The position numbers and the translations under genes were made by a program. A DNA stretch of 64,000 nt, from assembly GCF_030816475.1 (NCBI RefSeq), contig NZ_JAUSXF010000001.1, positions 2,790,001 to 2,854,000 of the forward strand, written 5' to 3'. The notes beneath the pieces are model-generated. The model did no database searches. It worked only from the letters and a program-made list of their open reading frames with translations, and was not told where the DNA came from. This DNA comes from Arthrobacter pascens. GTDB lineage: Bacteria; Actinomycetota; Actinomycetes; Actinomycetales; Micrococcaceae. Positions 45,653-56,107 of the stretch are shown in pieces; the stretch's first letter is position 1; each line of letters begins with the position of its first letter.

Positions 45653-46984
45653 CTAGCCGAACAGGTTTACCGGCTTCACGATGTCGGCGTAAATCAGCAG
45701 CGCGCTCATCCCTATCAGCAGGACCGCCACCACGTAGGTCACCGGGAGCAACCTGGCAATATCGAAGGCGCCCGGATCCGGCTTGCCGAACAGCTTCGCC
45801 ACCCGACGTCGGGCACCTTCATACAAGGCGCCGGCAACATGGCCGCCGTCGAGCGGCAACAGCGGGATGAGGTTGAAGACAGCAAGCGCGAAGTTCAGCC
45901 CGGCGAGCAGCCCCACCAGGGCTGCAAGCCTGGACTGCACCGGTACCTGTTCCATGGCTGCCACCTCACCGGCGACCCGGCCCACGCCCACCACGCTGAT
46001 GGGTCCGTTGGGATCACGCGGTTCGGAGCTGAAAGCTGCCTTCGCCACCCCGACAACGCGTGCTGGCAGGTTGAACACGACCCCCGCCACCTGACTGATG
46101 TTTTCCCCCGCCACGGGCAGGACGGACGACGCCGGCTGGGGCACCAGTGCGGTCTGCGCACCGATGCCGAGGAAGCCGACGTCCTGGTACAGGAGGTTGC
46201 CGGCGTCGTCCTTTGCCTGGCGACCGTCAGGTCCGATGACCGGCCGGGCGGACAACACCGGCGTGATGGTCATGGTGACAGGAGAGCCGGCACGGTCAAC
46301 GGTAATGCTGACCTCCTTGCCGGCCGAAGCACGGATCCACTCTGTCAACTGGTCCCAGGCAGTCACCGCTTTTCCGTCAAAGGAGGTGACCACGTCGTTG
46401 GGCTTGAGCCCCGCCGCAGCGGCCGGAGTCAGTTTGCAGTCCGGAGAGTCGGGATCAACCGTCTGCCCGGCAGCGACCTGGCATTTCGAGACATCCGAGA
46501 TGGTGGTGGTAGCCGTGGCAACGCCAAAGCCCATCAGCAGGACGGCGGTAAGCACTACCCCGATCAGCAGATTCATGGCCGGCCCGCCGAGCATCACGAT
46601 GATTTTCTTCCACACGGGCAGCCGGTAGAACACGCGGTTCTCATCCCCCGGCCCCACATCCTCATGGGCAAGGGACCGTGCTTCCGTGGCCAGGGTCTGG
46701 AACATGCCGGTGCTGGACGGACGCACCGTTCCGTCATCCTTGTTGGGCGGGTACATGCCGATCATGGACACGTAGCCTCCGAGCGGAATGGCCTTGATGC
46801 CGTATTCGGTCTCCCCTTTGCGTTGTGACCAAAGCGTCGGGCCGAAGCCGATCATGTACTTGGTGACCCGCACCTTGAACAGCTTGGCAGGAACCAGGTG
46901 CCCCACTTCGTGCAGCGCGATGGACACGGCGATGCCGATCGCCACGAAAATGACACCGAGGACAAAAAGTAGAACGGGACTCAT
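45653..46984 (-). CDS. Site-2 protease (RIP metalloprotease, Rip1/RseP type)
   Basis: 443 residues with four membrane segments. Zinc motif HEVGH (25-29) in helix 1, the GxG-rich IPLGGYVSMIGM loop, one PDZ domain (GLKPNDVVTSFDGKAV onward), and the third zinc ligand in LPLDGGHVAGAL near residue 395. It cuts transmembrane anti-sigma factors and similar proteins inside the membrane. It follows dxr by 18 bases, the usual actinobacterial arrangement. Confidence 0.95.
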   Translation of the reverse strand: MSPVLLFVLGVIFVAIGIAVSIALHEVGHLVPAKLFKVRVTKYMIGFGPTLWSQRKGETEYGIKAIPLGGYVSMIGMYPPNKDDGTVRPSSTGMFQTLATEARSLAHEDVGPGDENRVFYRLPVWKKIIVMLGGPAMNLLIGVVLTAVLLMGFGVATATTTISDVSKCQVAAGQTVDPDSPDCKLTPAAAAGLKPNDVVTSFDGKAVTAWDQLTEWIRASAGKEVSITVDRAGSPVTMTITPVLSARPVIGPDGRQAKDDAGNLLYQDVGFLGIGAQTALVPQPASSVLPVAGENISQVAGVVFNLPARVVGVAKAAFSSEPRDPNGPISVVGVGRVAGEVAAMEQVPVQSRLAALVGLLAGLNFALAVFNLIPLLPLDGGHVAGALYEGARRRVAKLFGKPDPGAFDIARLLPVTYVVAVLLIGMSALLIYADIVKPVNLFG

Positions 46985-47002
46985 GGGTGGTTCTGCTGCT
47001 TC

Positions 47003-48187
47003 CTAGAGACTGCTGACTGCTAAACGTTCATGGGCCCGCGCGCGTGCCCAGCTTTCAGCATCCAGTACCGACTCCAGCGTCAGCCCGGAGGATCCTGAGT
47101 GTTCGCTGAGAACAGAATGGATGGTTTCCACGATGTCCGTAAATCTGATGCGGCCATCATGGAAGGCGGTCACCGCCTCCTCGTTCGCGGCGTTGAAGAC
47201 TGCGGGGAAGGTGCTGCCCTGTTTGGCGGCATCCTTGGCAAGGTCCACGGCAGGGAAGGCTGTGGTGTCCAGGGGCTCGAATGTCCAGCTTGTGGCCTTC
47301 GTCCAGTCACACGGCCGGGCAGCCTGGGGCACCCTGTCCGGCCAGCCCAGTCCCAATGCTATCGGCAGCCGCATGTCCGGCGGGGAAGCCTGGGCGATGA
47401 TGGAACCGTCCACGAACTGGACCATTGAATGGACCACCGACTGCGGATGGACCACAACATCGATCCGGTCCAGCGGGACGTCAAAGAGCAGGTGCGCTTC
47501 GATCAGCTCCAGGCCCTTGTTCACCAGGGTGGCGGAGTTGGTGGTGACCATCGGTCCCATGTCCCACGTGGGGTGCGCCAGCGCTTCCCCGGGAGAGACG
47601 TCATGGAGTTCTTCCCTGCTCCGGCCACGGAAGGGGCCGCCGGACGCTGTGAGGATAAGCCTCTCGACCTCGTCGGCGGAGCCGGAGCGCAGGCACTGGG
47701 CAATGGCCGAATGTTCTGAATCCACCGGTACGATCTGGCCTTGCGCTGCGGCGGCTTTGACCAGCGCCCCGCCCACGATCAGTGATTCCTTGTTCGCCAG
47801 TGCCAGTACGGCACCAGATTTCAGCGCGGCAAGCGTGGGGGCAAGGCCGATGGAACCCGTAATGCCGTTGAGCACCACGTCGGCTTCCACTGCGGCGATG
47901 CGGGTCGAGGCATCAGGCCCGGCGAAGATTTCCGGGCGGAAATCTGGCCTTCCGGCGGTCCGTGCGGCATCGGCAATGAGTTCCTGCAGCCGCAGGGGGT
48001 CGCCGGTGGCGATACCGACAAACGCGGCACCCGTGTGAACAACCTGGCGCGCCAGAAGCTCCAGGTTCCCACCACCGGCACTGAGTGCCACTACCTCAAA
48101 CAGGTGCGGGGCGCCGTCGACGACGTCAATCGCCTGGGTGCCGATGGAACCGGTGGATCCGAGGAGGACGATTTTGCGTGGCTGCAT
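47003..48187 (-). CDS. dxr: 1-deoxy-D-xylulose-5-phosphate reductoisomerase
   Basis: 394 residues: NADPH-binding [16 protein letters not shown] near the N terminus, [22 protein letters not shown] and the metal/substrate loop [13 protein letters not shown]. It converts DXP to MEP in the isoprenoid pathway. It is first of the dxr-rip unit and divergent from the VWA gene; the 245-base gap holds both promoters. Confidence 0.97.
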   Translation of the reverse strand: MQPRKIVLLGSTGSIGTQAIDVVDGAPHLFEVVALSAGGGNLELLARQVVHTGAAFVGIATGDPLRLQELIADAARTAGRPDFRPEIFAGPDASTRIAAVEADVVLNGITGSIGLAPTLAALKSGAVLALANKESLIVGGALVKAAAAQGQIVPVDSEHSAIAQCLRSGSADEVERLILTASGGPFRGRSREELHDVSPGEALAHPTWDMGPMVTTNSATLVNKGLELIEAHLLFDVPLDRIDVVVHPQSVVHSMVQFVDGSIIAQASPPDMRLPIALGLGWPDRVPQAARPCDWTKATSWTFEPLDTTAFPAVDLAKDAAKQGSTFPAVFNAANEEAVTAFHDGRIRFTDIVETIHSVLSEHSGSSGLTLESVLDAESWARARAHERLAVSSL

Positions 48188-48388
48188 TGCTTAAGTATCC
48201 CGCACGGCCCTCGATCCGAACGTGGCACGATCCCTTGCCCGGTTGGCGGATGACCTGAATGTGACGTGGATTTCACCCCTCCGCGGCCGGCCTTGTATAC
48301 CATCGAAGGTGCGTATCCGGGTGCCATGTGCATCGGGGCGGGGGCTAGACGCATTGACGGCAACCCCGCCGCGAACCAGTTTCTGACG

Positions 48389-48410
48389 GTATGTCGCCAC
48401 TGCGACATAC
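48389..48410. promoter_or_regulatory. Inverted repeat before the VWA gene
   Basis: GTATGTCGC and GCGACATAC (48389-48397 and 48402-48410) form a perfect 9-bp inverted repeat with a 4-base spacer, 24 bases before the ATG at 48434. Its position would block or attenuate expression of that gene: a protein operator or a hairpin in the leader. Confidence 0.55.
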
Positions 48411-48433
48411 CCCTGGATATCAAGGATACGAAT

Positions 48434-50299
48434 ATGGGCCGTCGCCGTGCCCCCACCAGGCCTAGCTACCCACGTTGGATCCGGAAGGCAGTAGTGGCTG
48501 CAGCTGTACTTGCCGGCCTCATCGCCGGGGCTCTGGTTCTCCCGGCCTTAATCAGTCCGGCCCGTGTGGGCTCCGCACCGTCCACCGCCCCGGAAACGCA
48601 GGCAGAAGTTGTCCTTTCGGAGGACCGCCCTGCCGTCAGTGCGGGCGCAGGGCCCTGCATTTCCCTCAAAGTCCTCGCATCGCTCGAAAACGCCGACATG
48701 GTGCGGTCGCTGGCGGCTTCCTACATTGCCAAGCCCCGCAGCGTGGACGGCAGGTGCGTCACGGTGGACGTAAGCCAGGATAAATCCGGGGTAGCGGCCA
48801 TCAATGCGGCAGGCGGGTTTGCCTCCATTCCTGCGTCCGGGCGTCCTGCCGTGTGGCTTCCTGATTCCAGCGCCTGGCTGCGCGTGGCCGAGGACCAGGC
48901 CGGGAATTCCCTCCACCTGGACGGCGGCAGCGTGGCCAGGAGCGGGATTGTGGTCGCTATGCCGGCCTCCATGGCCAAGGCCATCGGTTGGGACACGAAG
49001 GCGCCCAGCTGGGCCGACGTCATTGCCGCCTCAAAGGACCCGGGCGTCTGGGCACGCCTTGGCCATGGGGACTGGGGCAAATTCAAGTTCGGCAAAGCCA
49101 GCCCCACGGTTTCCACGTCCGGACTCATGGGCCTGCTGGCGTCCTATGGCGTGGCCGCAGGGAACCTTACGGACTTGACGAAGGAACAGCTGGCTCAGCC
49201 CGCTGTCATCAGCAAAGTCAAGGATGGCGAGCTGAGCATAAGCCATTACATGGCCACCCCGGAGCACTTCCTCTGGCATGCCCGGCAGGCGGACGACGGC
49301 GGTGCGGTTTCAGATTTCCTCTCAGCGGTCATTGTCGATGAAAAATCGGTATGGGACTACAACAGGGGAATTTCAAGTAACGACGGCGTCACCAAACAGG
49401 CAGGCTCGCCGCCAAAAGAACAACTGCTTCCCATCTACCCCAGTGGCGGCGTCCTGGTTGCCGACAATCCAGCTGTGAGCCTCACCGGTGACTGGGTCAG
49501 CAGCCAGCAGCGCCTTGCCGCCGATGACTTCCTGGCGTACGCACGGACGCAGCAGGGACAGGAGGCAGTCAAGACCACCGGATACCGCACCATTCAGGAC
49601 AAGACGGATCCTGGGATCGCCGAAACAGGCCACTACGCGCAGTCCCTTCCGACGGTCCCGCTTCCCGGCGCAGACGTCCTGGTCAGTGTCCAGAAGAGTT
49701 TTCCAGAGGTCCGCAAAAGGGCCCGGGCGCTGTTCCTGGTTGACGTCTCCGGATCCATGGGCCAGGAGATTGCCCCGGGCCGCACCCGGCTGCAGGGCGC
49801 CAAGAACGCCATTACCCGCGCCCTGGACCACTTCACCGGCGATGACCAAGTCGGACTGGCAGCGTTTTCCCAAGTGGGGAACGGCCCGCTGGCGCCCGGT
49901 CTGGTCAGCCCGGTGTCTGCCTTCAAGACAAACAAGACGGACCTGTTGGCAAAACTGAACGCCCTGCAGCCTATGACCGCCACGCCGCTATTCGAAGCCG
50001 TGGGCGAGTTCGCCGCCAAACAGGCAAGGGAATACAACGAATCCGAGATCAACACGATAGTGCTCCTCAGCGACGGCAAGAATGACACAACCCACCCTGG
50101 TGACCTCAAGTCGCTGACCGAGCTGCTGGGTCACCAGCACCACAGCACCCCGGTGCTGGTGTTCACGCTGGCCTATGGTGCCGACGCCGACACCGATTCC
50201 CTGCGGGCGATCGCCAAGGCCAGTGGCGCCCACTTCTATGACGCGACTGACCCGAATCGCCTGGACGCCGTGCTGGGCGATCTCGTAACCAGCTTCTAG
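48434..50299 (+). CDS. Membrane-anchored substrate-binding/von Willebrand A fusion protein
   Basis: ATG at 48434 with AAGGA 7 bases upstream gives 621 residues; the frame opens at 48266 without likely coding. One N-terminal membrane helix (about 20-38, KAVVAAAVLAGLIAGALVL) leaves the rest outside the cell. Residues about 60-410 resemble an ABC-type substrate-binding domain (LKVLASLENADMVRSLAASY, FASIPASGRPAVWLPDSSAWL). The last 200 residues are a VWA domain with MIDAS motif DVSGSMGQ (LFLVDVSGSM), TPLFEAVGEF and VLLSDGKND. Such fusions occur in Actinobacteria; function unknown. Confidence 0.88.
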   Translation: MGRRRAPTRPSYPRWIRKAVVAAAVLAGLIAGALVLPALISPARVGSAPSTAPETQAEVVLSEDRPAVSAGAGPCISLKVLASLENADMVRSLAASYIAKPRSVDGRCVTVDVSQDKSGVAAINAAGGFASIPASGRPAVWLPDSSAWLRVAEDQAGNSLHLDGGSVARSGIVVAMPASMAKAIGWDTKAPSWADVIAASKDPGVWARLGHGDWGKFKFGKASPTVSTSGLMGLLASYGVAAGNLTDLTKEQLAQPAVISKVKDGELSISHYMATPEHFLWHARQADDGGAVSDFLSAVIVDEKSVWDYNRGISSNDGVTKQAGSPPKEQLLPIYPSGGVLVADNPAVSLTGDWVSSQQRLAADDFLAYARTQQGQEAVKTTGYRTIQDKTDPGIAETGHYAQSLPTVPLPGADVLVSVQKSFPEVRKRARALFLVDVSGSMGQEIAPGRTRLQGAKNAITRALDHFTGDDQVGLAAFSQVGNGPLAPGLVSPVSAFKTNKTDLLAKLNALQPMTATPLFEAVGEFAAKQAREYNESEINTIVLLSDGKNDTTHPGDLKSLTELLGHQHHSTPVLVFTLAYGADADTDSLRAIAKASGAHFYDATDPNRLDAVLGDLVTSF

Positions 50300-50400
50300 G
50301 CAGGACCAGCTTCCAGGCGTGACCAACTAGGCCCGGACCTTCCGACGGGGCGGGCAACGTCGTCCGATGCTATGGCGGCGCCGGGATTTTCCGGCGTAAC

Positions 50401-51882
50401 GTGGATTGCGTGGACTGGCTTTCCTGGTTGGATGCGCCGGATTACGAGTTCGCCCGGCAAGTGCTGCAGCGCGGCGTCGCGGCACTCTACTTCGTTGCGT
50501 TCTTGTCCTCGCTCAACCAGTTCCCGGCGCTCCTCGGTGAACGCGGGCTTCTTCCCGTTCCCGACTATCTGGAGGGATTCGGCACACGAGGCCGGCCCAC
50601 CCTTTTCCGCTGGCGCTATTCGGACCGGCTGCTGCGTGCGGTCTGCGCAATCGGACTGGCCGTCTCGGCGCTGCTGGTGGCCGGCCTTCCGCAGCTCGGG
50701 CCGCCATGGCTGCCCCTGATTGCATTCCTCTCGCTGTGGCTGCTGTATATGTCGATCGTTAATGTTGGCCAGACCTTCTACGGCTTCGGCTGGGAAATGC
50801 TGCTCCTCGAGGCAGGCTTCACTGTGGCTTTCCTGGGCTCGGACCAGACGGAACCGCCCCGCACCATCATGATCCTGGTGGCATGGCTGGTGTTCCGACT
50901 GGAGTTCGGCGCGGGCATGATCAAGATCCGGGGCGGCCGGGAATGGCGTGACCTGACCGCCCTGTACTACCACCACGAGACCCAGCCAATGCCGGGGCCG
51001 CTGAGCCGGCAGGCGCATCTCCTGCCGCGTCCGTTCCACCGGCTGGAGGTGCTGGGCAACCATTTCGCGCAACTGGTGGTGCCCTTCTTCCTCTTCGCAC
51101 CCCAGCCACTTGCCAGCGCGGCCGCCGGCATCGTCATCTTCACCCAGCTGTGGCTCGTGGCCACCGGAAATTTCGCCTGGCTCAACTGGATCGCCATCGT
51201 GCTGGCGTTCTCTGCGGTCAGCGACCAGGCCGCCCATGCCGTGCTGCCATTCCTGCCGCTGGACTGGCATCCGGAGGTCACCCCCGGCAGCCGGGTCACT
51301 CCGCTGTGGTGGCTGGTTATCACGCTCGCCGCGACGCTCCTGCTGGTGGTCCTTAGCTACTGGCCCGTGCGCAACCTGTTCTCGAAGCGCCAGCTGATGA
51401 ACGCGAGCTTCAACCGCTGGCAGCTGGTCAATACCTATGGGGCCTTCGGCACTGTCACCAAGCAGCGGATCGAGATTGTGGTGGAAGGCACCCTGGATGA
51501 GATTCCGGACGACTCCGCGGACTGGCGCGAATACAGCTTCAAGGGAAAGCCCGGGGACGTGCGCCGGGTGCCGCGGCAATGGGCCCCTTACCACCTGCGG
51601 CTGGACTGGCTGATGTGGTTCCTGCCGCTGCGTACCGTGCATGAGGAATGGTTTTACGCCTTCCTCTCCAGGCTGCTCGAAGCGGACCGGCAGGTCCTGC
51701 GCCTGCTGCGCCACGACCCGTTCGACGGCGGCCCGCCCCGCTGGGTGCGCGCGCGAAGTTACCTGTACCGCTTCGCCACCCGGGCCGAGTTCCGCGAAAC
51801 CGGCGACCGCTGGGTCCGGACTCCGCTCTATGAGTCGATCCCGCCGCTGTCCCTCCGCCGGTCCCCGGGGCGGGCCGTCTAG
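50401..51882 (+). CDS. Lipase maturation factor family protein
   Basis: 493 residues; GTG at 50401 or GTG at 50410 (VDWLSWLDAPDYEFARQVLQRG) may be the start. About seven membrane helices in the first 320 residues, then the soluble domain with IEIVVEGTLDEIPDDSADWREYSFKGKPGDVRRVPRQWAPYHLRLDWLMWF in parts, typical of LMF1-type proteins. In animals LMF1 matures lipases in the ER; the bacterial role is unknown. It is 101 bases after the VWA gene. Confidence 0.9.
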   Translation: MDCVDWLSWLDAPDYEFARQVLQRGVAALYFVAFLSSLNQFPALLGERGLLPVPDYLEGFGTRGRPTLFRWRYSDRLLRAVCAIGLAVSALLVAGLPQLGPPWLPLIAFLSLWLLYMSIVNVGQTFYGFGWEMLLLEAGFTVAFLGSDQTEPPRTIMILVAWLVFRLEFGAGMIKIRGGREWRDLTALYYHHETQPMPGPLSRQAHLLPRPFHRLEVLGNHFAQLVVPFFLFAPQPLASAAAGIVIFTQLWLVATGNFAWLNWIAIVLAFSAVSDQAAHAVLPFLPLDWHPEVTPGSRVTPLWWLVITLAATLLLVVLSYWPVRNLFSKRQLMNASFNRWQLVNTYGAFGTVTKQRIEIVVEGTLDEIPDDSADWREYSFKGKPGDVRRVPRQWAPYHLRLDWLMWFLPLRTVHEEWFYAFLSRLLEADRQVLRLLRHDPFDGGPPRWVRARSYLYRFATRAEFRETGDRWVRTPLYESIPPLSLRRSPGRAV

Positions 51883-51891
51883 GAGCGGAGG

Positions 51892-52731
51892 CTAGGTGCG
51901 CGCTCCGGCCCTGCGCAGCGTGGCTTCAGCGTGCTTGAGGATGGGACCGTCGATCATCCTGCCGTTGTACTGGAAGACGCCTGTCCCTGCCCGCGCGGCG
52001 GCCTGCAGCAGGGAGTTGGCGGCGGCGACGTCGGACTCGGACGGCTCGTAGGCACTCCGGACCACGTTCGCCTGGCTGGGATGGATGCACGCTTTGGAGC
52101 TGAACCCTGAGGCCACTGCATCGCCGGCTTCCACGGAAAGGCCGGCGAGGTCCGGGATGTTGACGTAAACGGCGTCCACCGCTTCCTTCCCGAGGGCCCG
52201 CGCGGCCAGCAGCACGGAGGAGCGGGCGTGCAGGGCAACAGCCCGGTAGCCGCCGGCATCCGTCCTGCTGGACGTGCCGCCGAGCGAAGCCAGGAGGTCC
52301 TCCGCGCCCCACATCAGCGCCACGACGTTGGGCTCGGCCGCGATGGCCGGGGCATTCAGGACCCCTATGGCTGTCTCGCACAGGGCGATCACGTGGTAAT
52401 CCTCAAGTAGCCTAAGTTGTTCAGCGGTCTCGGCCTTGGCCAGCATCACTGTCTTGTAGGGCGTGTGCGCAAGGCAGTGGAGGTCCTTTTCGAACTCTTC
52501 GGTTCCTGCCGGGTTGATCCGGACGATGGTGCGGCTGGGATTCAGCTCCGGCACCTCGCCGCCGGAGCCGAGCTGCGCCAGGATGGCTCCCCGGGCACGC
52601 TGCTTGTCCCCCGGGGCTACCGCATCCTCCAGATCCAGGATCACGGCGTCCGCGCGTTCGGCGGCCTTCTGGTAGCGCTCCGGCCTGTCGGCAGGGCAGA
52701 ACAGCAGGGCAGGTCCCATCACGAAGGTCAT
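51892..52731 (-). CDS. HpcH/HpaI aldolase/citrate-lyase-beta-like CoA ester lyase
   Basis: ATG at 52731 overlaps the MaoC stop (ATGA), so the longer frame is discarded. 279 residues with the CitE pattern: GPALLFCPADRPERYQKA, AVILDLEDAVAPGDK (metal Glu/Asp), IVRINPAGT and LCETAIGVLNA, plus VALMWGAEDL. Relatives split CoA esters such as malyl-, citramalyl- or HMG-like CoA. In this operon it could do the last cleavage of leucine-type catabolism; that is inferred. Confidence 0.88.
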   Translation of the reverse strand: MTFVMGPALLFCPADRPERYQKAAERADAVILDLEDAVAPGDKQRARGAILAQLGSGGEVPELNPSRTIVRINPAGTEEFEKDLHCLAHTPYKTVMLAKAETAEQLRLLEDYHVIALCETAIGVLNAPAIAAEPNVVALMWGAEDLLASLGGTSSRTDAGGYRAVALHARSSVLLAARALGKEAVDAVYVNIPDLAGLSVEAGDAVASGFSSKACIHPSQANVVRSAYEPSESDVAAANSLLQAAARAGTGVFQYNGRMIDGPILKHAEATLRRAGART

Positions 52732-53321
52732 AAGGACATTCTCCCCTTTTCGCGCCCCTGCCGGCTCCCCTTCCGGCGCTCCTGTTGGCTGTTTTGTGGC
52801 TCCTCCGGGGCGCTGTCCACCTGACGTCCGCCGTGCGCTTCCCGTGTCCACATCAGGCAGCTTCGGCTGGCCAGGGCCACCACCGTTCCGTCCTGGTTCC
52901 TGCCGGTGTGCGCCATGGTCACGATTCCCTGGCCGGGCCGGGAATCCGACAGCCGCTTCCGCGTGATCACGGTCTCGGTGTAGAGCGTGTCGCCGTGGTA
53001 GAGCGGATGCGGGAAGGATACGTCCGTCAGGCCCAGCTGGGCGACGATGGTGCCCTGGGTCAGCTGGGAAACGGACTGGCCCACCAGCGTGGCCAGGGTA
53101 AACATCGAGTTCACCAGGCGCTGGCCGAACGGCTGCCCGGCGCTCCAGGCCGCGTCCAGGTGGAGCGCCTGGGTGTTCATGGTCAGGGTGGTGAACAGGA
53201 CGTTGTCCGCTTCCGTCACTGTCCGCCCGGGCCGGTGGGCGTACACCACCCCTTCTTCGAGTTCCTCGAAGTAGAGGCCACGCTGTTCGATGATGCGGGG
53301 CGGCGGCGGCATGTCCGTCAT
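52728..53321 (-). CDS. MaoC-like hydratase
   Basis: 197 residues. The hot-dog domain has [33 protein letters not shown] in parts, [18 protein letters not shown] and the [12 protein letters not shown] strand. The last 45 residues are polar and low-complexity ([22 protein letters not shown]), unusual for MaoC. Such enzymes hydrate enoyl-CoA thioesters. It is coupled by ATGA overlaps to both neighbours. Confidence 0.85.
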   Translation of the reverse strand: MTDMPPPPRIIEQRGLYFEELEEGVVYAHRPGRTVTEADNVLFTTLTMNTQALHLDAAWSAGQPFGQRLVNSMFTLATLVGQSVSQLTQGTIVAQLGLTDVSFPHPLYHGDTLYTETVITRKRLSDSRPGQGIVTMAHTGRNQDGTVVALASRSCLMWTREAHGGRQVDSAPEEPQNSQQERRKGSRQGREKGRMSL

Positions 53322-54079
53322 ACGGTCAGTTCCCGGTCCTCTTCGAACAGCTCAGCCCCGGTTGCTGCCGCCACATCCTCAATGGACACATTCGGCGCCA
53401 GCTCGCGCAGCACCAGCCTTGACGCCCGCCCGTCAGGGACGACGTCGATCACGGCAAGATCGGTGATGATCCGGTCCACGCAGGCCTTGCCTGTCAGCGG
53501 CAGCGTGCACTGCTGCACGATCTTGGGCTTGCCGTTGCGGTCCACGTGTTCCATCATCACAATCACCTTCTTGGCGCCGAAGACCAGGTCCATGGCTCCA
53601 CCCATGCCCTTGACCATCTTCCCCGGGATCATCCAGTTGGCCAGGTCCCCGTTGGCAGCGACCTCCATGGCACCGAGCACTGCGACATCCACATGCCCGC
53701 CGCGGATCATGCCGAACGATGACGCGGAGTCGAAGAAGGCCGCGCCTTTGTTGACCGTGACGGTTTCCTTGCCCGCATTGATCAGGTCCGGATCCACCTC
53801 ATCCTCGCCCGGATAGGGCCCGACGCCGAGGATGCCGTTCTCGGAATGCAGCACCACTTCAACACCGGCCGGAATGTAGTTGGGGATCAGGGTGGGCATG
53901 CCGATGCCCAGATTCACGTACTGCCCGTTGCTCAGTTCCTGTGCCACCCTTGCCGCCAGTTCGTTGCGGGTCCAGCCTTTGCTGCCGGGCGCGGCGGCTG
54001 ACGGGTGCGCGACGGCGGCACGGCGGTACTCAGGCCGGACCCCTTCCGGCCGGGGAGCCTGGGGGCTGTTCGGGTCCAT
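53318..54079 (-). CDS. 3-oxoacid CoA-transferase subunit B
   Basis: 253 residues. The catalytic glutamate lies in the signature [16 protein letters not shown], and [40 protein letters not shown] in parts is typical of SCOT-type beta subunits. It would activate acetoacetate or similar oxo acids with CoA. It has an N-terminal 35-residue Pro/Ala-rich extension ([18 protein letters not shown]). Pairs with subunit A, 2 bases upstream. Confidence 0.92.
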   Translation of the reverse strand: MDPNSPQAPRPEGVRPEYRRAAVAHPSAAAPGSKGWTRNELAARVAQELSNGQYVNLGIGMPTLIPNYIPAGVEVVLHSENGILGVGPYPGEDEVDPDLINAGKETVTVNKGAAFFDSASSFGMIRGGHVDVAVLGAMEVAANGDLANWMIPGKMVKGMGGAMDLVFGAKKVIVMMEHVDRNGKPKIVQQCTLPLTGKACVDRIITDLAVIDVVPDGRASRLVLRELAPNVSIEDVAAATGAELFEEDRELTV

Positions 54080-54081
54080 GG

Positions 54082-54921
54082 CTAAGCTCCTGCCTGATCT
54101 GATGCCGGTGTATTTGCTGTAGCTGCTGTTGCCGTGGTTGCTGCTGCCGGCGGGTGGGATGCGGACCCCGCCGCCAGGGACACCGTCCTCTTTTCGATGC
54201 GTTTCTCGGTCTGTCCTGCCAGAACTACCCGCTGGACGAAGATGCCCGGTGTGTGCACGTGCTCCGGATCCAGTTCCCCCGGCTCCACCAGCTCCTCCAC
54301 CTCGGCAATGGTAATCCTGCCTGCCATGGCGCAGAGCGGGTTGAAGTTCATGGCCGTCGCGTGGAAGACCAGGTTGCCGTGGCGGTCACCCTTCCAGGCG
54401 TGGACCAGGCCGAAGTCCGGCGTCAGCGATTCCTCCAGGACATAGTCAACGCCGTCGAACGTGCGCACTTCCTTGGCTGCAGAGGCTATGGCGATGCCGC
54501 CGTCGGGGTCGTACTTCTGCGGCAGGCCGCCGTCGGACACCTGTGTGCCCACCCCCGCCTTGGTGTAGAACGCGGGGATGCCGGCCCCGCCGGCCCTCAG
54601 TTTCTCGGCCAGGGTTCCCTGCGGCGTCAGCACCACCTCCAGTTCACCGGAAAGATACTGGCGGGCGAACTCCTTGTTCTCGCCCACGTAGGAGCTGACG
54701 GTGCGCCGGATGCGGCCGTCGCGCAGCAGGACGCCCAGGCCCCAGTCGTCCACCCCGCAGTTGTTGCTTACCGTTTCCAGGTCCTTGGTGCCGCGGCGGT
54801 GCAGGGCATCAATCAGGGCCACCGGAATCCCACAGAGACCGAACCCGCCGACAGCCAGGGACGCGCCGTCGGGAATGTCCGCGACGGCTTCCTCGGCGCT
54901 GGCAACAACCTTGTTAATCAT
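54082..54921 (-). CDS. 3-oxoacid CoA-transferase subunit A
   Basis: 279 residues. The CoA-transferase signature [21 protein letters not shown] is present in two parts, with [19 protein letters not shown] and [18 protein letters not shown]-terminal Ala/Thr-rich tail ([18 protein letters not shown]) encoded by repetitive GC-rich DNA is unusual. Forms a heterodimer with subunit B. Twenty bases follow the acyl-CoA dehydrogenase stop. Confidence 0.92.
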   Translation of the reverse strand: MINKVVASAEEAVADIPDGASLAVGGFGLCGIPVALIDALHRRGTKDLETVSNNCGVDDWGLGVLLRDGRIRRTVSSYVGENKEFARQYLSGELEVVLTPQGTLAEKLRAGGAGIPAFYTKAGVGTQVSDGGLPQKYDPDGGIAIASAAKEVRTFDGVDYVLEESLTPDFGLVHAWKGDRHGNLVFHATAMNFNPLCAMAGRITIAEVEELVEPGELDPEHVHTPGIFVQRVVLAGQTEKRIEKRTVSLAAGSASHPPAAATTATAATANTPASDQAGA

Positions 54922-54941
54922 CAGTGATCCTCTCAGGCCGG

Positions 54942-56105
54942 CTACAGTCCCAGTTCACGGGCGATCAGCATCAGCTGGACCTCCGTGGTGCCCTCCCCCA
55001 CTTCGAGGATTTTGGAGTCGCGGTAGTGGCGCGCCACGGTGAATTCGTTGATGAAGCCATAGCCGCCAAATACCTGGGTGGCATCCCGCGCATTGTCCAT
55101 GGCTGCCTCGCCTGCGACCATCTTAGCGATGGCCGCCTGGGTCTTGAACGGCTTGCCCGCCAGCATCCTCGCGGCGGCGTCGTAGTACGCCAGCCGGGCT
55201 GTGTGGGCCCGGGCCTCCATCCGGGCGATCTTGAAGGAGATGGCCTGGTACTTGCCGATATGGTGCCCGAAGGCCTTCCGCTCCTTTGCGTACTTCACTG
55301 ACAGGTCCACGCATCCCTGCGCGGCTCCAGTGGCCAGGGCGGCGATGGCGATCCGGCCCTCGTCCAGGATGGAGAGGAAGTTGGCGTAGCCGCGGCCTTC
55401 CTCGCCCAGCAGATTTTCTTCCGGGACGCGGACGTTATTCAGGGTCAGCGGATGGGTATCCGACGCGTTCCAGCCCACCTTGTTGTACGCCTTCTCCGCT
55501 TTGAAGCCCGGGGTGCCGGTGGGCACCAGGATGGTGGAGATCTCCTTCTTGATGCTGCCGTCCTTGCGCTCCTTCTGGCCCGTGACGGCGGTGACGGTGA
55601 CCAGGCGGGTGATGTCGGTCCCTGAGTTGGTAATGAACTCCTTGTTGCCGTTAATCACCCAATTCCCGTCCTCACGCCGGGCGTGGGTCTTGGTGCCGCC
55701 GGCGTCCGAGCCGGCTTCCGGCTCGGTCAGGCCGAAGCCGGCGAGCGCCTTTCCTGAGGCGAGCAGGGGCAGCCATTCCTTCTTCTGCGCGTCGGACCCG
55801 AACCGGTACACGGGCATGGCGCCCAGGGAGACCCCGGCCTCCAGCGTGATGGCTACAGATTGATCCACCCTGCCCAGCTGCTCCAGCGCCAGCGCGAGCG
55901 CAAAGTAGTCGCCTCCCATCCCGCCGAACTCCTCCGGAAACGGCAGCCCGAAGAGGCCCATGTCCGCCATGTGGGAGATCACTTCATAAGGGAAGCTGTG
56001 TTCCTCGTCGTGCCTGGCGGATACGGGCGCCACGACGTTGTCCGCGAAGTCACGGACAGTATCGCTGAGGTCCTGGTATTCCTCGCTGAGGTCAAAATCC
56101 GGCAT
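54942..56105 (-). CDS. Acyl-CoA dehydrogenase, likely isovaleryl-CoA type
   Basis: 387 residues. FAD/acyl-CoA motifs: [29 protein letters not shown], and the C-terminal [28 protein letters not shown] in parts. The catalytic base is a Glu within the C-terminal region ([10 protein letters not shown]) or an earlier Glu; I cannot tell which. Placement between a biotin carboxylase and a CoA transferase suggests an isovaleryl-CoA dehydrogenase in leucine catabolism. Confidence 0.9.
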   Translation of the reverse strand: MPDFDLSEEYQDLSDTVRDFADNVVAPVSARHDEEHSFPYEVISHMADMGLFGLPFPEEFGGMGGDYFALALALEQLGRVDQSVAITLEAGVSLGAMPVYRFGSDAQKKEWLPLLASGKALAGFGLTEPEAGSDAGGTKTHARREDGNWVINGNKEFITNSGTDITRLVTVTAVTGQKERKDGSIKKEISTILVPTGTPGFKAEKAYNKVGWNASDTHPLTLNNVRVPEENLLGEEGRGYANFLSILDEGRIAIAALATGAAQGCVDLSVKYAKERKAFGHHIGKYQAISFKIARMEARAHTARLAYYDAAARMLAGKPFKTQAAIAKMVAGEAAMDNARDATQVFGGYGFINEFTVARHYRDSKILEVGEGTTEVQLMLIARELGL

Positions 56106-56107
56106 GT

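Noticed and set aside
50296..51714. 472-codon minus-strand open frame
   Set aside because: It runs opposite the lipase-maturation-factor gene, is rich in His, Gln and Arg with no domain pattern, and is a composition shadow of the plus-strand gene.
54082..54921. CoA-transferase pair as an AibA/AibB-type decarboxylase
   Set aside because: Subunit B keeps the catalytic glutamate in SENGILG, which fits a true CoA transferase.
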